From Providencia stuartii (GTDB taxonomy: Bacteria > Pseudomonadota > Gammaproteobacteria > Enterobacterales > Enterobacteriaceae): DNA of 64,000 bases. The position numbers and the translations under genes were made by a program. The stretch lies in contig NZ_CP119546.1 in assembly GCF_029277985.1 (NCBI RefSeq), forward strand, positions 682,001 to 746,000, in the 5' to 3' direction. Numbering within the stretch: position 1 is the stretch's first letter; each line of letters starts with the position of its first letter. Of this stretch, positions 8,400 to 17,006 are shown piece after piece. The notes under the pieces are model-generated. The model saw only the letters and a program-made list of their open reading frames with translations, was not told the DNA's origin and made no database searches.

Positions 8400-11300
8400 A
8401 TGAATACGAACAACATTAAAAAATACGCACCAAAAGCGCGCCGCGAATTTATGGATGCGGTAGCGAAACGATTAAATACCTTTGGTATCACCGCGAATAA
8501 AAAGGGCGAGCTACAAATTACAGAAGCGAATCTACAAGGTTCTGTGCTTCAAATCGCCGGTAACAGTTTTGACGGTAAACTGGCGGAGCCCAGAAAACGC
8601 ATAGTGGCCAGAAGCCAGAAACTTGGATATGCACAACTTATTGAACAAGTAGCTTATACCTGGTTCAACCGTCTGTGTGCTATTCGCTATATGGAAATCC
8701 ATGACTATCTAGGCCACGGTTTCCGTGTTTTGTCGCACCCAGACAACCCTAAAGGCTTTGAAATTATCGACCATGCGCAAGATGCTGCGGATGAACTCGG
8801 GTTAGATAGAGCTCGCATTATCGAACTCAAGCTTGCGGGCAACAAAGACGAAGAGCTGTATCGTGAACTGCTGTTGGGCCAGTGCCATAAGCTTCATGAG
8901 GCGATGCCTTTCTTATTTGATGCATTGGATGATGAAACAGAGCTTCTGCTACCAGATAACCTAATGCGTACCGACTCCATTCTGCGTGGATTGGTAGACG
9001 GCATCCCTGAAGAGGACTGGCAACAAGTCGAAGTGATTGGCTGGCTATACCAATTCTACATTTCTGAAAAGAAAGATCAGGTAATGGGTAAGGTGGTCAA
9101 AAGTGAAGACATCCCTGCCGCTACTCAGCTATTTACACCTAACTGGATTGTAAAGTACCTGGTACAAAACTCAGTCGGTCGTCAATGGCTGCAAACCTAC
9201 CCAGACTCTGCCATTAAAAGCCAGATGGAATACTACATTGAGCCTGCGCAGCAATCTGACGAAGTTAACCAACAGCTAAAGGCTATTACGCCAGAAACTA
9301 TTGAACCTGAAACCATCAAAGTACTTGACCCCGCTTGTGGTTCGGGCCACATATTGATTGAAGCCTATAACGTGCTAAAAGCCATCTACGAAGAGCGTGG
9401 TTTCCGCTCACGTGATATTCCAAAGATGATCCTGGAGAACAACCTCTACGGCCTAGACATAGATGATCGTGCAGCACAGCTATCTGGCTTTGCGCTGATG
9501 ATGATGGCGAGAGATGACGACAAGCGTATTTTTACCCGTAATGTGCGACTCAATGTACTGTCATTGCAGGAAAGTAACCATATTGATCTGCCGACCTTAT
9601 GGAAAGCACTCAACCTATCGGGAAGTTGGCAAAACGGCACATCACAAGGCTTGTTCTCAGATGAAGAACAAGATTTAAGCTCGTTCAATGCAGACAACCG
9701 CTACCAACTGTTGACGCGAACATTGGCAAGATTTACTCAAGCCAAGACCTTTGGTTCTTTGATTGATGTTCCAAGCGATGAGTATGAGCAGCTAAAAGAG
9801 CTATTGAGCACGCTTGTAGAGCTTCAAGAGTCAGGCGACTCAATGCAAAAGCCAGCAGCGAAGCAATTGATAGAATTTGTTCATCAGTCATTGGTACTGT
9901 CGATTCGTTACGATGCGGTTATTGCTAATCCTCCCTATATGGGAGCAAAAGGAATGAATGCAGATTTGAAAGAGTTTGCTAAGAAACAATACCCAAATAG
10001 TAAATCAGACTTGTTTGCCATTTTTATGGAGCGAGCATTTAAATTGCTTTCTCAATATGGATTTAATGCTCAAATAAATATGCAGTCATGGATGTTTTTG
10101 TCAAGTTATGAGCAGCTAAGAAGCAATTTATTGGAAGACCATACATTTATTACAATGGCGCATTTAGGTGCTCGGGCTTTTGGTCAAATCAGTGGTGAGG
10201 TTGTTCAAACTACCGCATGGATTATTCGAAATAAGCACATTAAGAAATACCAGCCTACTTTTTACAGGCTTATTGAAGGCAATGAGGAAGAAAAACAAAA
10301 AGCATTATTAAGTCGAGATTTTGAATTTTCAATTACAAAACAAGATGATTTTAAAAGGATTCCGGGAAGCCCGATTGCTTATTGGGTGTCAGATAATGCA
10401 AAAATAAGCTTCTCTTGGGGAACATTGGTAAGCTGTAACTATGAGTTAATTCAAGGAATGATAACTGGGAACAATGAGCAGTTTGTCAGGTCATGGGTCG
10501 AGATATCAAAGAGTAAGTTTAGCTATTTTTCCAATAATACTGATTGCTGGGTTCCGTACAATAAAGGCGGCGAAGCACGGAAGTGGTATGGAAATCATGA
10601 GCTTGTTGTTGACTGGAGAGATGAAGGACTATCATTTACCAGAAATCGTGGAACTAACAGTCACTTGTACTTTAGAGAGTACGCTTCTTGGAGCTACTTA
10701 AATTCAGGATTTCCTGCTGCAAGACTATACCCAGATGGCTTTCTATGGGATGTTCATGGCTCTGGTGCGTTCCCTCTAAATGGAGTTAATCCTAAAAAGC
10801 TAGTGGCATTACTTTGTTCAAAAGTTGGAGCCTATTTGCTATCAGTTCTTAACCCAACGATGAGCTTCCAAGTCGAAAATATATCCGCATTACCTTGGAA
10901 TGAAGAAAAACTGGAAGGTATTAGCACTTGTGATTTAGAAGAGGCTGTAAAAATAAGTAAAGAAGATTGGGATTCTCATGAGGTTTCTTGGGCATTCTGT
11001 AATTTGAAAATTGTTTCTATAGATAATAACTCAAAGAAAGTTGAAGAATCAGTTGATGCGGTATTTTCTTACTGGGAACAAAAAACGCAAACTTTAAGGC
11101 TTATCGAAGAACGTATAAATACATCACTCATTAAAATCTATAACCTTGAGAGTGAACTCAGCCCAGATGTTCCACTTGAATCTGTCACTCTTACTTGGAA
11201 TCCTGCTTATGTATACGGCCCGAAAAAAGTAAATGAAGAAATTATGAAGCAACATGTTTCGGGCACCATGACAGAGCTAGTTTCGTACTCAATCGGCAAT

Positions 11301-12041
11301 ATGATGGGGCGCTACTCTCTTGACAGAGAAGGGTTAATATACGCTCACTCTGCTAACGAAGGATTCGACAAACTCGTTGCAGAAGAAGTTTATAAAACCT
11401 TCCCAGCTGATGAAGATGGAATCATTCCGTTAACTGACCAAGAATGGTTCAAAGACGACGCAACCAATCGTTTCCGTGAGTTTGTCCAAGTTGTTTGGGG
11501 TGAGGAATACTTACAAGAAAACCTCGATTTTGTCGCTGAATCACTGTGCTTAAACGCCATAAAACCAAAAAAATCTGAATCAGCACTGGAGACGATTCGC
11601 CGTTATTTATCGACTCAGTTCTATAAAGATCACCTGAAGACTTACAAAAAGCGCCCTATTTATTGGCTGTTTAGCTCAGGCAAACAGAAGGCTTTTGAGT
11701 GCTTGGTGTATTTGCATCGTTACAACGAGGGCACGCTTTCTCGTATGCGTACCGAGTATGTTACCCCGTTACTCGGCAAATACGATGCGTATGCAGAGCA
11801 GCTTGAGAAGCAGATTGAAACGGCCGACTCGACCAGTGAAGCGAACCGCTTCAAGAAAGAGTTGGATGCCTTAATCAAGAAACAGGTCGAACTACGAGAG
11901 TTTGATGATAAGCTAAAACACTACGCCGATATGCGTATTTCACTGGATCTGGATGATGGCGTGAAAGTGAATTACGGCAAGTTTGGTGATCTGTTGGCTG
12001 ATGTTAAGGCCATTACCGGTTCGGCCCCGGAGGTTAACTAA
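8400..12041 (+). CDS. pglX: PglX, BREX adenine-specific DNA methyltransferase
   Basis: 1213 residues. Motif I (DPACGSGHILIEAY) is near residue 309 and the catalytic NPPY of an N6-adenine methyltransferase is near residue 510 (IANPPYMGAKG). PglX marks host DNA at the BREX site and sets the specificity of the system. The stretch from about 9.92 to 11.2 kb, downstream of NPPY, is clearly more AT-rich than both flanks and probably holds the target recognition domain. An AGAGGCA ribosome site precedes the ATG. The stop codon overlaps the pglZ start by one base. Confidence 0.96.
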   Translation: MNTNNIKKYAPKARREFMDAVAKRLNTFGITANKKGELQITEANLQGSVLQIAGNSFDGKLAEPRKRIVARSQKLGYAQLIEQVAYTWFNRLCAIRYMEIHDYLGHGFRVLSHPDNPKGFEIIDHAQDAADELGLDRARIIELKLAGNKDEELYRELLLGQCHKLHEAMPFLFDALDDETELLLPDNLMRTDSILRGLVDGIPEEDWQQVEVIGWLYQFYISEKKDQVMGKVVKSEDIPAATQLFTPNWIVKYLVQNSVGRQWLQTYPDSAIKSQMEYYIEPAQQSDEVNQQLKAITPETIEPETIKVLDPACGSGHILIEAYNVLKAIYEERGFRSRDIPKMILENNLYGLDIDDRAAQLSGFALMMMARDDDKRIFTRNVRLNVLSLQESNHIDLPTLWKALNLSGSWQNGTSQGLFSDEEQDLSSFNADNRYQLLTRTLARFTQAKTFGSLIDVPSDEYEQLKELLSTLVELQESGDSMQKPAAKQLIEFVHQSLVLSIRYDAVIANPPYMGAKGMNADLKEFAKKQYPNSKSDLFAIFMERAFKLLSQYGFNAQINMQSWMFLSSYEQLRSNLLEDHTFITMAHLGARAFGQISGEVVQTTAWIIRNKHIKKYQPTFYRLIEGNEEEKQKALLSRDFEFSITKQDDFKRIPGSPIAYWVSDNAKISFSWGTLVSCNYELIQGMITGNNEQFVRSWVEISKSKFSYFSNNTDCWVPYNKGGEARKWYGNHELVVDWRDEGLSFTRNRGTNSHLYFREYASWSYLNSGFPAARLYPDGFLWDVHGSGAFPLNGVNPKKLVALLCSKVGAYLLSVLNPTMSFQVENISALPWNEEKLEGISTCDLEEAVKISKEDWDSHEVSWAFCNLKIVSIDNNSKKVEESVDAVFSYWEQKTQTLRLIEERINTSLIKIYNLESELSPDVPLESVTLTWNPAYVYGPKKVNEEIMKQHVSGTMTELVSYSIGNMMGRYSLDREGLIYAHSANEGFDKLVAEEVYKTFPADEDGIIPLTDQEWFKDDATNRFREFVQVVWGEEYLQENLDFVAESLCLNAIKPKKSESALETIRRYLSTQFYKDHLKTYKKRPIYWLFSSGKQKAFECLVYLHRYNEGTLSRMRTEYVTPLLGKYDAYAEQLEKQIETADSTSEANRFKKELDALIKKQVELREFDDKLKHYADMRISLDLDDGVKVNYGKFGDLLADVKAITGSAPEVN

Positions 12042-14710
12042 TGCAGATTAGCGAACTGGCACAAGGTGTCGCTGCCAAGCTCGAACAAAGCCGCATTGTG
12101 TTTTGGTACGACCCAGAGCAAAGCTTTACTGAAGAGCTTGAGCATTTAGCTAATTCTTTATCGCTTGCAAAAGAATCAGGTGATAAAGCGGCAGATATAA
12201 CTGCCAGAGTTCTGCCAAATGATTTGACTATCCTCAATATGGGCAATGAGTCCGTATTGGCAGTGAAAAAACGTATTGAAGTGGATGAGCGTGAAGCTAA
12301 ATTCCTTATCTATTTTCCAAGCGCTGAGCCAGAGCCTGACCGCGATTGGTTGCTGGACGTGCGTTTGTATAGCGAGCAGTTTTTTGCTGATCACAGCTCA
12401 ATGTTGCTTAATGAGCTGGGTATTCCGAAAATGGCGCTTCGCACGTACATTCGTAAGCGCCAGAGTTTTTTTGCCAATAAACAGCGCATAGCCGGTTTAA
12501 AAAAGTGGGTGACTGAGAACGAAGACGAACTGTCGTTAGACAGGAAGATGATGGCAGTGGTTGTAAAAGCTGATTCTGCGTCTTTGTCGGACATTCTGCT
12601 TGGGTTACTACGCGAGTATGCGGCTTATATCGAAGATGAAAGCCTTGGCCAACCTTTATGGAGCCAGCTAAGTAAGTTTGATCTTGAGACCTCACTCTGG
12701 GCCTATCTGAGTGAGGGTTTTGGTTATACAGTCGAAGAGCCAACCTTCTCAGACTTCGTGTTGAAATTATTCTGTACTGAATTCTGGAGCCAAATTGAAG
12801 GTGTTGAACGCGATTGGTTGCTTAACAATGTTCTAAAAAGCGCTTCAGGCCGGGCAACAGCCTTGGCGTTTATGGTGAGCTGGCGCGACAGCCGCTCTTT
12901 CGCCGCTTACTACGAAAGCATCTCTAAGGTGCTAAGCCAACAGTTGGAAATTTCGGCTCGTGCTGGCCAGTACCATCCGGTTGAGCTTATCGAATGCGAA
13001 ACGTTCGAAGCTGTGGAGCAGGCCATAATCCGTGGTTTAGTTCGTGATTTGCTCGATAGCAGTAAAGCGCTAGACCGAGTTCAGTTTGATACGGTCTTAT
13101 CAAGACGTCTTGCTAGCCATTGGACATTATCACGCAAAGAATATTTCGCAATTTATGAAGCTATCCGCAACGCTGAAGAGTTAATGCACTTGCGAAATCG
13201 CTATGTGGATGGGTTCCACTTTGATAACGCGAAAGCAATGTACGACGCCTATACCACAGACATTTATCGCTTTGACCAGGCTTACCGTTTGTTCAATGAA
13301 CATGTGCACTCTGTATTGAGTAAAGGTGCGGACATACTGCGTCAGCTCGACGACGAAGTCGAAAGCATTTATACCAACTGGTACTTATATGAGCTTGGCC
13401 TTGCCTGGGATCGTCACTTGGCCAATGAGAAATTACTTGAAAAGTGGCAGATTTCTGGCGTACCGCACCAGTATAACTTCTATGAAAAAGAAGTTCGCAC
13501 ACGACTGAGTCTGAAACAGACAAAACGCGTGTTTGTGATCATCTCTGATGCCCTGCGTTTTGAAATTGCGAATGAGCTTGGCGCTATCATTAACAACGAG
13601 AAGCGATTTAAGGCTGAGGTGTCTACGCAGTTGGGCGTTTTGCCGAGTTATACCCAACTTGGGATGGCGGCATTATTGCCTCATAAGGCGCTCAGTTACC
13701 AGCCAGAGCAAGGCACGGCTGTTTATGTGGATGGTATTTCTTCACAGGGTTTAGACAACCGCAACGCCATCCTACAGAAGGTAGGTGGTATGGCAGTGAG
13801 TTCTAAGGAACTGATGAGCTGGAGTAACCAGGAGGGGCGTGACAAGGTTCGAGACGTAGAAGTCGTTTATATCTATCACGATACCATTGATGCGATTGGT
13901 GATAAGGCTGCAACTGAAGAAAAAACGTTTGAAGCCTGTCGTAGTGCCATTGAAGAGCTAAAAGACCTCGTTGGGCGGGTCATCAACCGTCTAAACGGCA
14001 GCCGAGTTGTGATCACCGCTGACCATGGCTTCCTCTTCCAACAAAAAGCACTTGCAGCGGCTGACAAAACCTCGTTGAAAACCAAACCTGCTGGCGCGAT
14101 AGAAGCCAAGAAACGTTATATCGTTGGTAATAACTTGCCTTCAGATGAAGCCTGTTGGAAAGGCTCAATAAACGATACGGCTCATGGCTCTAGTGGCTCT
14201 TCATATCAGGCAGAGTTCCTACTTCCAAAAGCGGCTCAACGCTTCCACTTCGTTGGTGGTGCCAAGTTTGTGCACGGCGGAGCGATGCTACAGGAAGTCT
14301 GTGTACCGGTACTGCATGTGCGCGAGCTACAAAAAGAACAAGCAGCAAAACATGAGAAACAACCGGTAGGTGTTGTAGCAGCCACTCAGCCCATTAAATT
14401 AGTAAACAATATCGACAAGGTCAGATTTATTCAGACAGACCCTGTAGGCGAGCGTTTTGTCGCACGGTTGTTGGATGTCTATATCGTCGATGCACAAGGT
14501 AATGAAGTCTCCAGTCGTGAAACGATTAACTTTGATAGCGTGAGTAAAGTGATGGATGAGCGTACTCGCGAAGCTAGGTTAAAGCTTATTGGCTCTCAGT
14601 TCGACAGGAACGCTCAATACACGTTAGTTCTTGAGAATGCGGAAATGAGAACGCGTTATAGCCAATACGCGGTAACCATTGATTTGGCATTCCAAGATGA
14701 TTTTTTCTAA
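12041..14710 (+). CDS. pglZ: PglZ, BREX alkaline phosphatase-superfamily protein
   Basis: 889 residues. The PglZ domain shows its metal-binding landmarks: VFVIISDALRFEIANELG near residue 500 and VVITADHGFLFQ near 657, the Asp and Asp-His pairs of the alkaline phosphatase fold. The C-terminus (KLVNNIDKVRFIQTDPVGERF) is a beta-rich domain. PglZ works with PglX and is needed for both methylation and defence. The start ATG overlaps the pglX stop, so the two are translationally coupled. Confidence 0.95.
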   Translation: MQISELAQGVAAKLEQSRIVFWYDPEQSFTEELEHLANSLSLAKESGDKAADITARVLPNDLTILNMGNESVLAVKKRIEVDEREAKFLIYFPSAEPEPDRDWLLDVRLYSEQFFADHSSMLLNELGIPKMALRTYIRKRQSFFANKQRIAGLKKWVTENEDELSLDRKMMAVVVKADSASLSDILLGLLREYAAYIEDESLGQPLWSQLSKFDLETSLWAYLSEGFGYTVEEPTFSDFVLKLFCTEFWSQIEGVERDWLLNNVLKSASGRATALAFMVSWRDSRSFAAYYESISKVLSQQLEISARAGQYHPVELIECETFEAVEQAIIRGLVRDLLDSSKALDRVQFDTVLSRRLASHWTLSRKEYFAIYEAIRNAEELMHLRNRYVDGFHFDNAKAMYDAYTTDIYRFDQAYRLFNEHVHSVLSKGADILRQLDDEVESIYTNWYLYELGLAWDRHLANEKLLEKWQISGVPHQYNFYEKEVRTRLSLKQTKRVFVIISDALRFEIANELGAIINNEKRFKAEVSTQLGVLPSYTQLGMAALLPHKALSYQPEQGTAVYVDGISSQGLDNRNAILQKVGGMAVSSKELMSWSNQEGRDKVRDVEVVYIYHDTIDAIGDKAATEEKTFEACRSAIEELKDLVGRVINRLNGSRVVITADHGFLFQQKALAAADKTSLKTKPAGAIEAKKRYIVGNNLPSDEACWKGSINDTAHGSSGSSYQAEFLLPKAAQRFHFVGGAKFVHGGAMLQEVCVPVLHVRELQKEQAAKHEKQPVGVVAATQPIKLVNNIDKVRFIQTDPVGERFVARLLDVYIVDAQGNEVSSRETINFDSVSKVMDERTREARLKLIGSQFDRNAQYTLVLENAEMRTRYSQYAVTIDLAFQDDFF

Positions 14711-14722
14711 GGGTAAATATAT

Positions 14723-16963
14723 ATGAACGGTAACAACGACAAAGATTTGATTGACCATCAAGGCCAATCCGAAGAGTGGATTGGTGCAGAGCATGAAACT
14801 CCCGCAAATGTTACGCAGAACATATATGTTGCCAATATGCAAGTGAACGTAGATGAGGCTGGTGTCGAACCAGAAGCGCCTAGTGAGGTTATTCCCTCAG
14901 ATATTTCCATGTCTGAAAGGGAGATTCGTGACATGAAAAATTCAGATCTCGATGGGTTGCTAAATCTGCACTTTAAAGGCCGTGTCGTTCGAAAAGATCT
15001 GACAAAGCAATTGAAAGAAGGCGCTAACGTCCCTGTTTACGTGCTGGAGTATTTACTAGGGATGTATTGTGCGTCCGATGACGACGAAGTTGTAATGCAA
15101 GGCCTTGAGAATGTGAAAAAAATCTTGGCTGAGAACTATGTCCGACCTGATGAAGCGGAGAAAGTGAAGTCACTTATCCGTGAACGCGGCACGTTTAAAA
15201 TCATCGACAAAGTAAGCGTTAAGCTTAATCAGAAAAAAGACGTCTATGAAGCTGCGTTGTCTAACCTGGGGATCAAGGATGCCCTTGTACCGACCAAAAT
15301 TGTACAAGACAACGAAAAATTATTAACTGGCGGTATCTGGTGCATTATTACCGTGCAGTATTTCTTTGAGGAAGGTCAGAAGACATCACCTTTCTCCATT
15401 ATGAGTTTAAAACCGATACAAATGCCGTCCATGAACATGGATGAGGTGTTTTCAACCAGAAGACATTTTAGTACCGATCAGTGGATGGATGTGTTGCTTC
15501 GTTCCGTGGGTATGGAGCCAACCAACTTAGAGCATCGGGTGAAGTGGCATCTTATTACTCGCATGATCCCATTCGTTGAAAACAACTACAACGTTTGTGA
15601 GCTCGGACCAAGAGGGACAGGTAAAAGCCATGTCTACAAAGAGTGCTCGCCAAACTCATTGCTTATCTCGGGTGGACAAACAACGGTGGCGAACTTGTTC
15701 TATAACATGAGCTCGCGCCAAGTTGGGTTGGTCGGAATGTGGGATGTTGTCGCCTTTGATGAAGTAGCGGGTATTCACTTTAAAGACAAAGACGGCGTCC
15801 AAATAATGAAAGATTATATGGCGTCAGGGTCTTTTGCCCGTGGCCGTGATTCAATCGAAGCGAAGGCTTCCATGGTATTCGTCGGTAACATCAATCAAAG
15901 CGTTGAGACACTGGTGAAGACCAGTCATCTGTTGGCACCTTTTCCTGATGCCATGATTGACACTGCTTTTTTTGACCGTTTCCATTCCTATATTCCTGGA
16001 TGGGAAATACCGAAGATGCGTCCTGAGTTTTTCACCAATAGTTACGGATTAATCACAGACTATCTTGCTGAATACATGCGTGAAATGCGCAAAAGAAGTT
16101 TTGCGGATGCGATCGATAAGTTCTTCAAACTCGGTAATAACCTTAATCAGCGTGATGTCATTGCTGTACGCAGAACGGTTTCGGGCTTGTTAAAGCTACT
16201 ACACCCCGACGCACAGTACACAAAAGATGATGTAAGAGCCTGCCTGACCTATGCGCTGGAAACTAGACGTAGAGTCAAAGAGCAATTGAAAAAGCTTGGC
16301 GGAATGGAATTTTTTGATGTGCACTTTAGCTACATCGATAATGAGTCATTAGAAGAATTCTTCGTCAATGTACCAGAACAAGGTGGTAGCAAGCTAATTC
16401 CTGAAGGCTTACCTCGCGCTGGTGTTGTGCACTTAGTTACTCAGGGAAGCACTGGGCAGCTTGGGTTATATCGCTATGAAACCCAGATGATGGCTGGTTC
16501 TGGTAAACACTCAGTGTCTGGCCTTGGTTCGAATACCGCAGCGAAAGAAGCTGTGCGTGTTGGCTTTGATTATTTCAAAGGTAACCTGAATAGAATCAGT
16601 GCGTCGGCGAAGTTTTCTGATCATGAGTATCACCTTCATGTTGTTGAGCTCCACAATACGGGGCCAAGTACAAAGTCATCGCTCGTTGCATTGATTGCGT
16701 TCTGTTCAATTCTGATGAACCGACCGATTCAAGAGCAGATGGTTGTTTTGGGTGAGATGACTTTAGGTGGTGTTATAAATCCTGTTCAAGATCTTGCAGG
16801 CAGTCTTCAGTTAGCTATGGACAGTGGTGCAAAGCGTATTTTGCTCCCAATGGCCTCAGCCTCAGATATTCCAACAGTTCCTGCTGAGTTGTTTTCAAAA
16901 TTCCAGATCAGCTTTTATGCAGATCCCGTCGATGCCGTGTTTAAGGCGCTTGGGGTTAATTGA
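14723..16963 (+). CDS. brxL: BrxL, BREX AAA+ protein with Lon-like domain
   Basis: 746 residues. After an acidic N-terminal tail, a BREX BrxL domain leads to an AAA+ core with Walker A LGPRGTGKSH near residue 295 and Walker B VVAFDEVAG near 345. Residues 620-746 resemble the Lon protease domain (GPSTKSS, then GVINPVQDLAGSLQLAMDSG). The position that holds the catalytic Lys in Lon is a Ser here, so it is probably not an active protease. That agrees with work showing BrxL to be a ring-shaped DNA-binding motor. BrxL is needed for restriction but not for methylation. Confidence 0.94.
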   Translation: MNGNNDKDLIDHQGQSEEWIGAEHETPANVTQNIYVANMQVNVDEAGVEPEAPSEVIPSDISMSEREIRDMKNSDLDGLLNLHFKGRVVRKDLTKQLKEGANVPVYVLEYLLGMYCASDDDEVVMQGLENVKKILAENYVRPDEAEKVKSLIRERGTFKIIDKVSVKLNQKKDVYEAALSNLGIKDALVPTKIVQDNEKLLTGGIWCIITVQYFFEEGQKTSPFSIMSLKPIQMPSMNMDEVFSTRRHFSTDQWMDVLLRSVGMEPTNLEHRVKWHLITRMIPFVENNYNVCELGPRGTGKSHVYKECSPNSLLISGGQTTVANLFYNMSSRQVGLVGMWDVVAFDEVAGIHFKDKDGVQIMKDYMASGSFARGRDSIEAKASMVFVGNINQSVETLVKTSHLLAPFPDAMIDTAFFDRFHSYIPGWEIPKMRPEFFTNSYGLITDYLAEYMREMRKRSFADAIDKFFKLGNNLNQRDVIAVRRTVSGLLKLLHPDAQYTKDDVRACLTYALETRRRVKEQLKKLGGMEFFDVHFSYIDNESLEEFFVNVPEQGGSKLIPEGLPRAGVVHLVTQGSTGQLGLYRYETQMMAGSGKHSVSGLGSNTAAKEAVRVGFDYFKGNLNRISASAKFSDHEYHLHVVELHNTGPSTKSSLVALIAFCSILMNRPIQEQMVVLGEMTLGGVINPVQDLAGSLQLAMDSGAKRILLPMASASDIPTVPAELFSKFQISFYADPVDAVFKALGVN

Positions 16964-17006
16964 TTAGGTGTCGTTTGACGCGCCATTTTGTGGAGTAATT
17001 ACAGGT

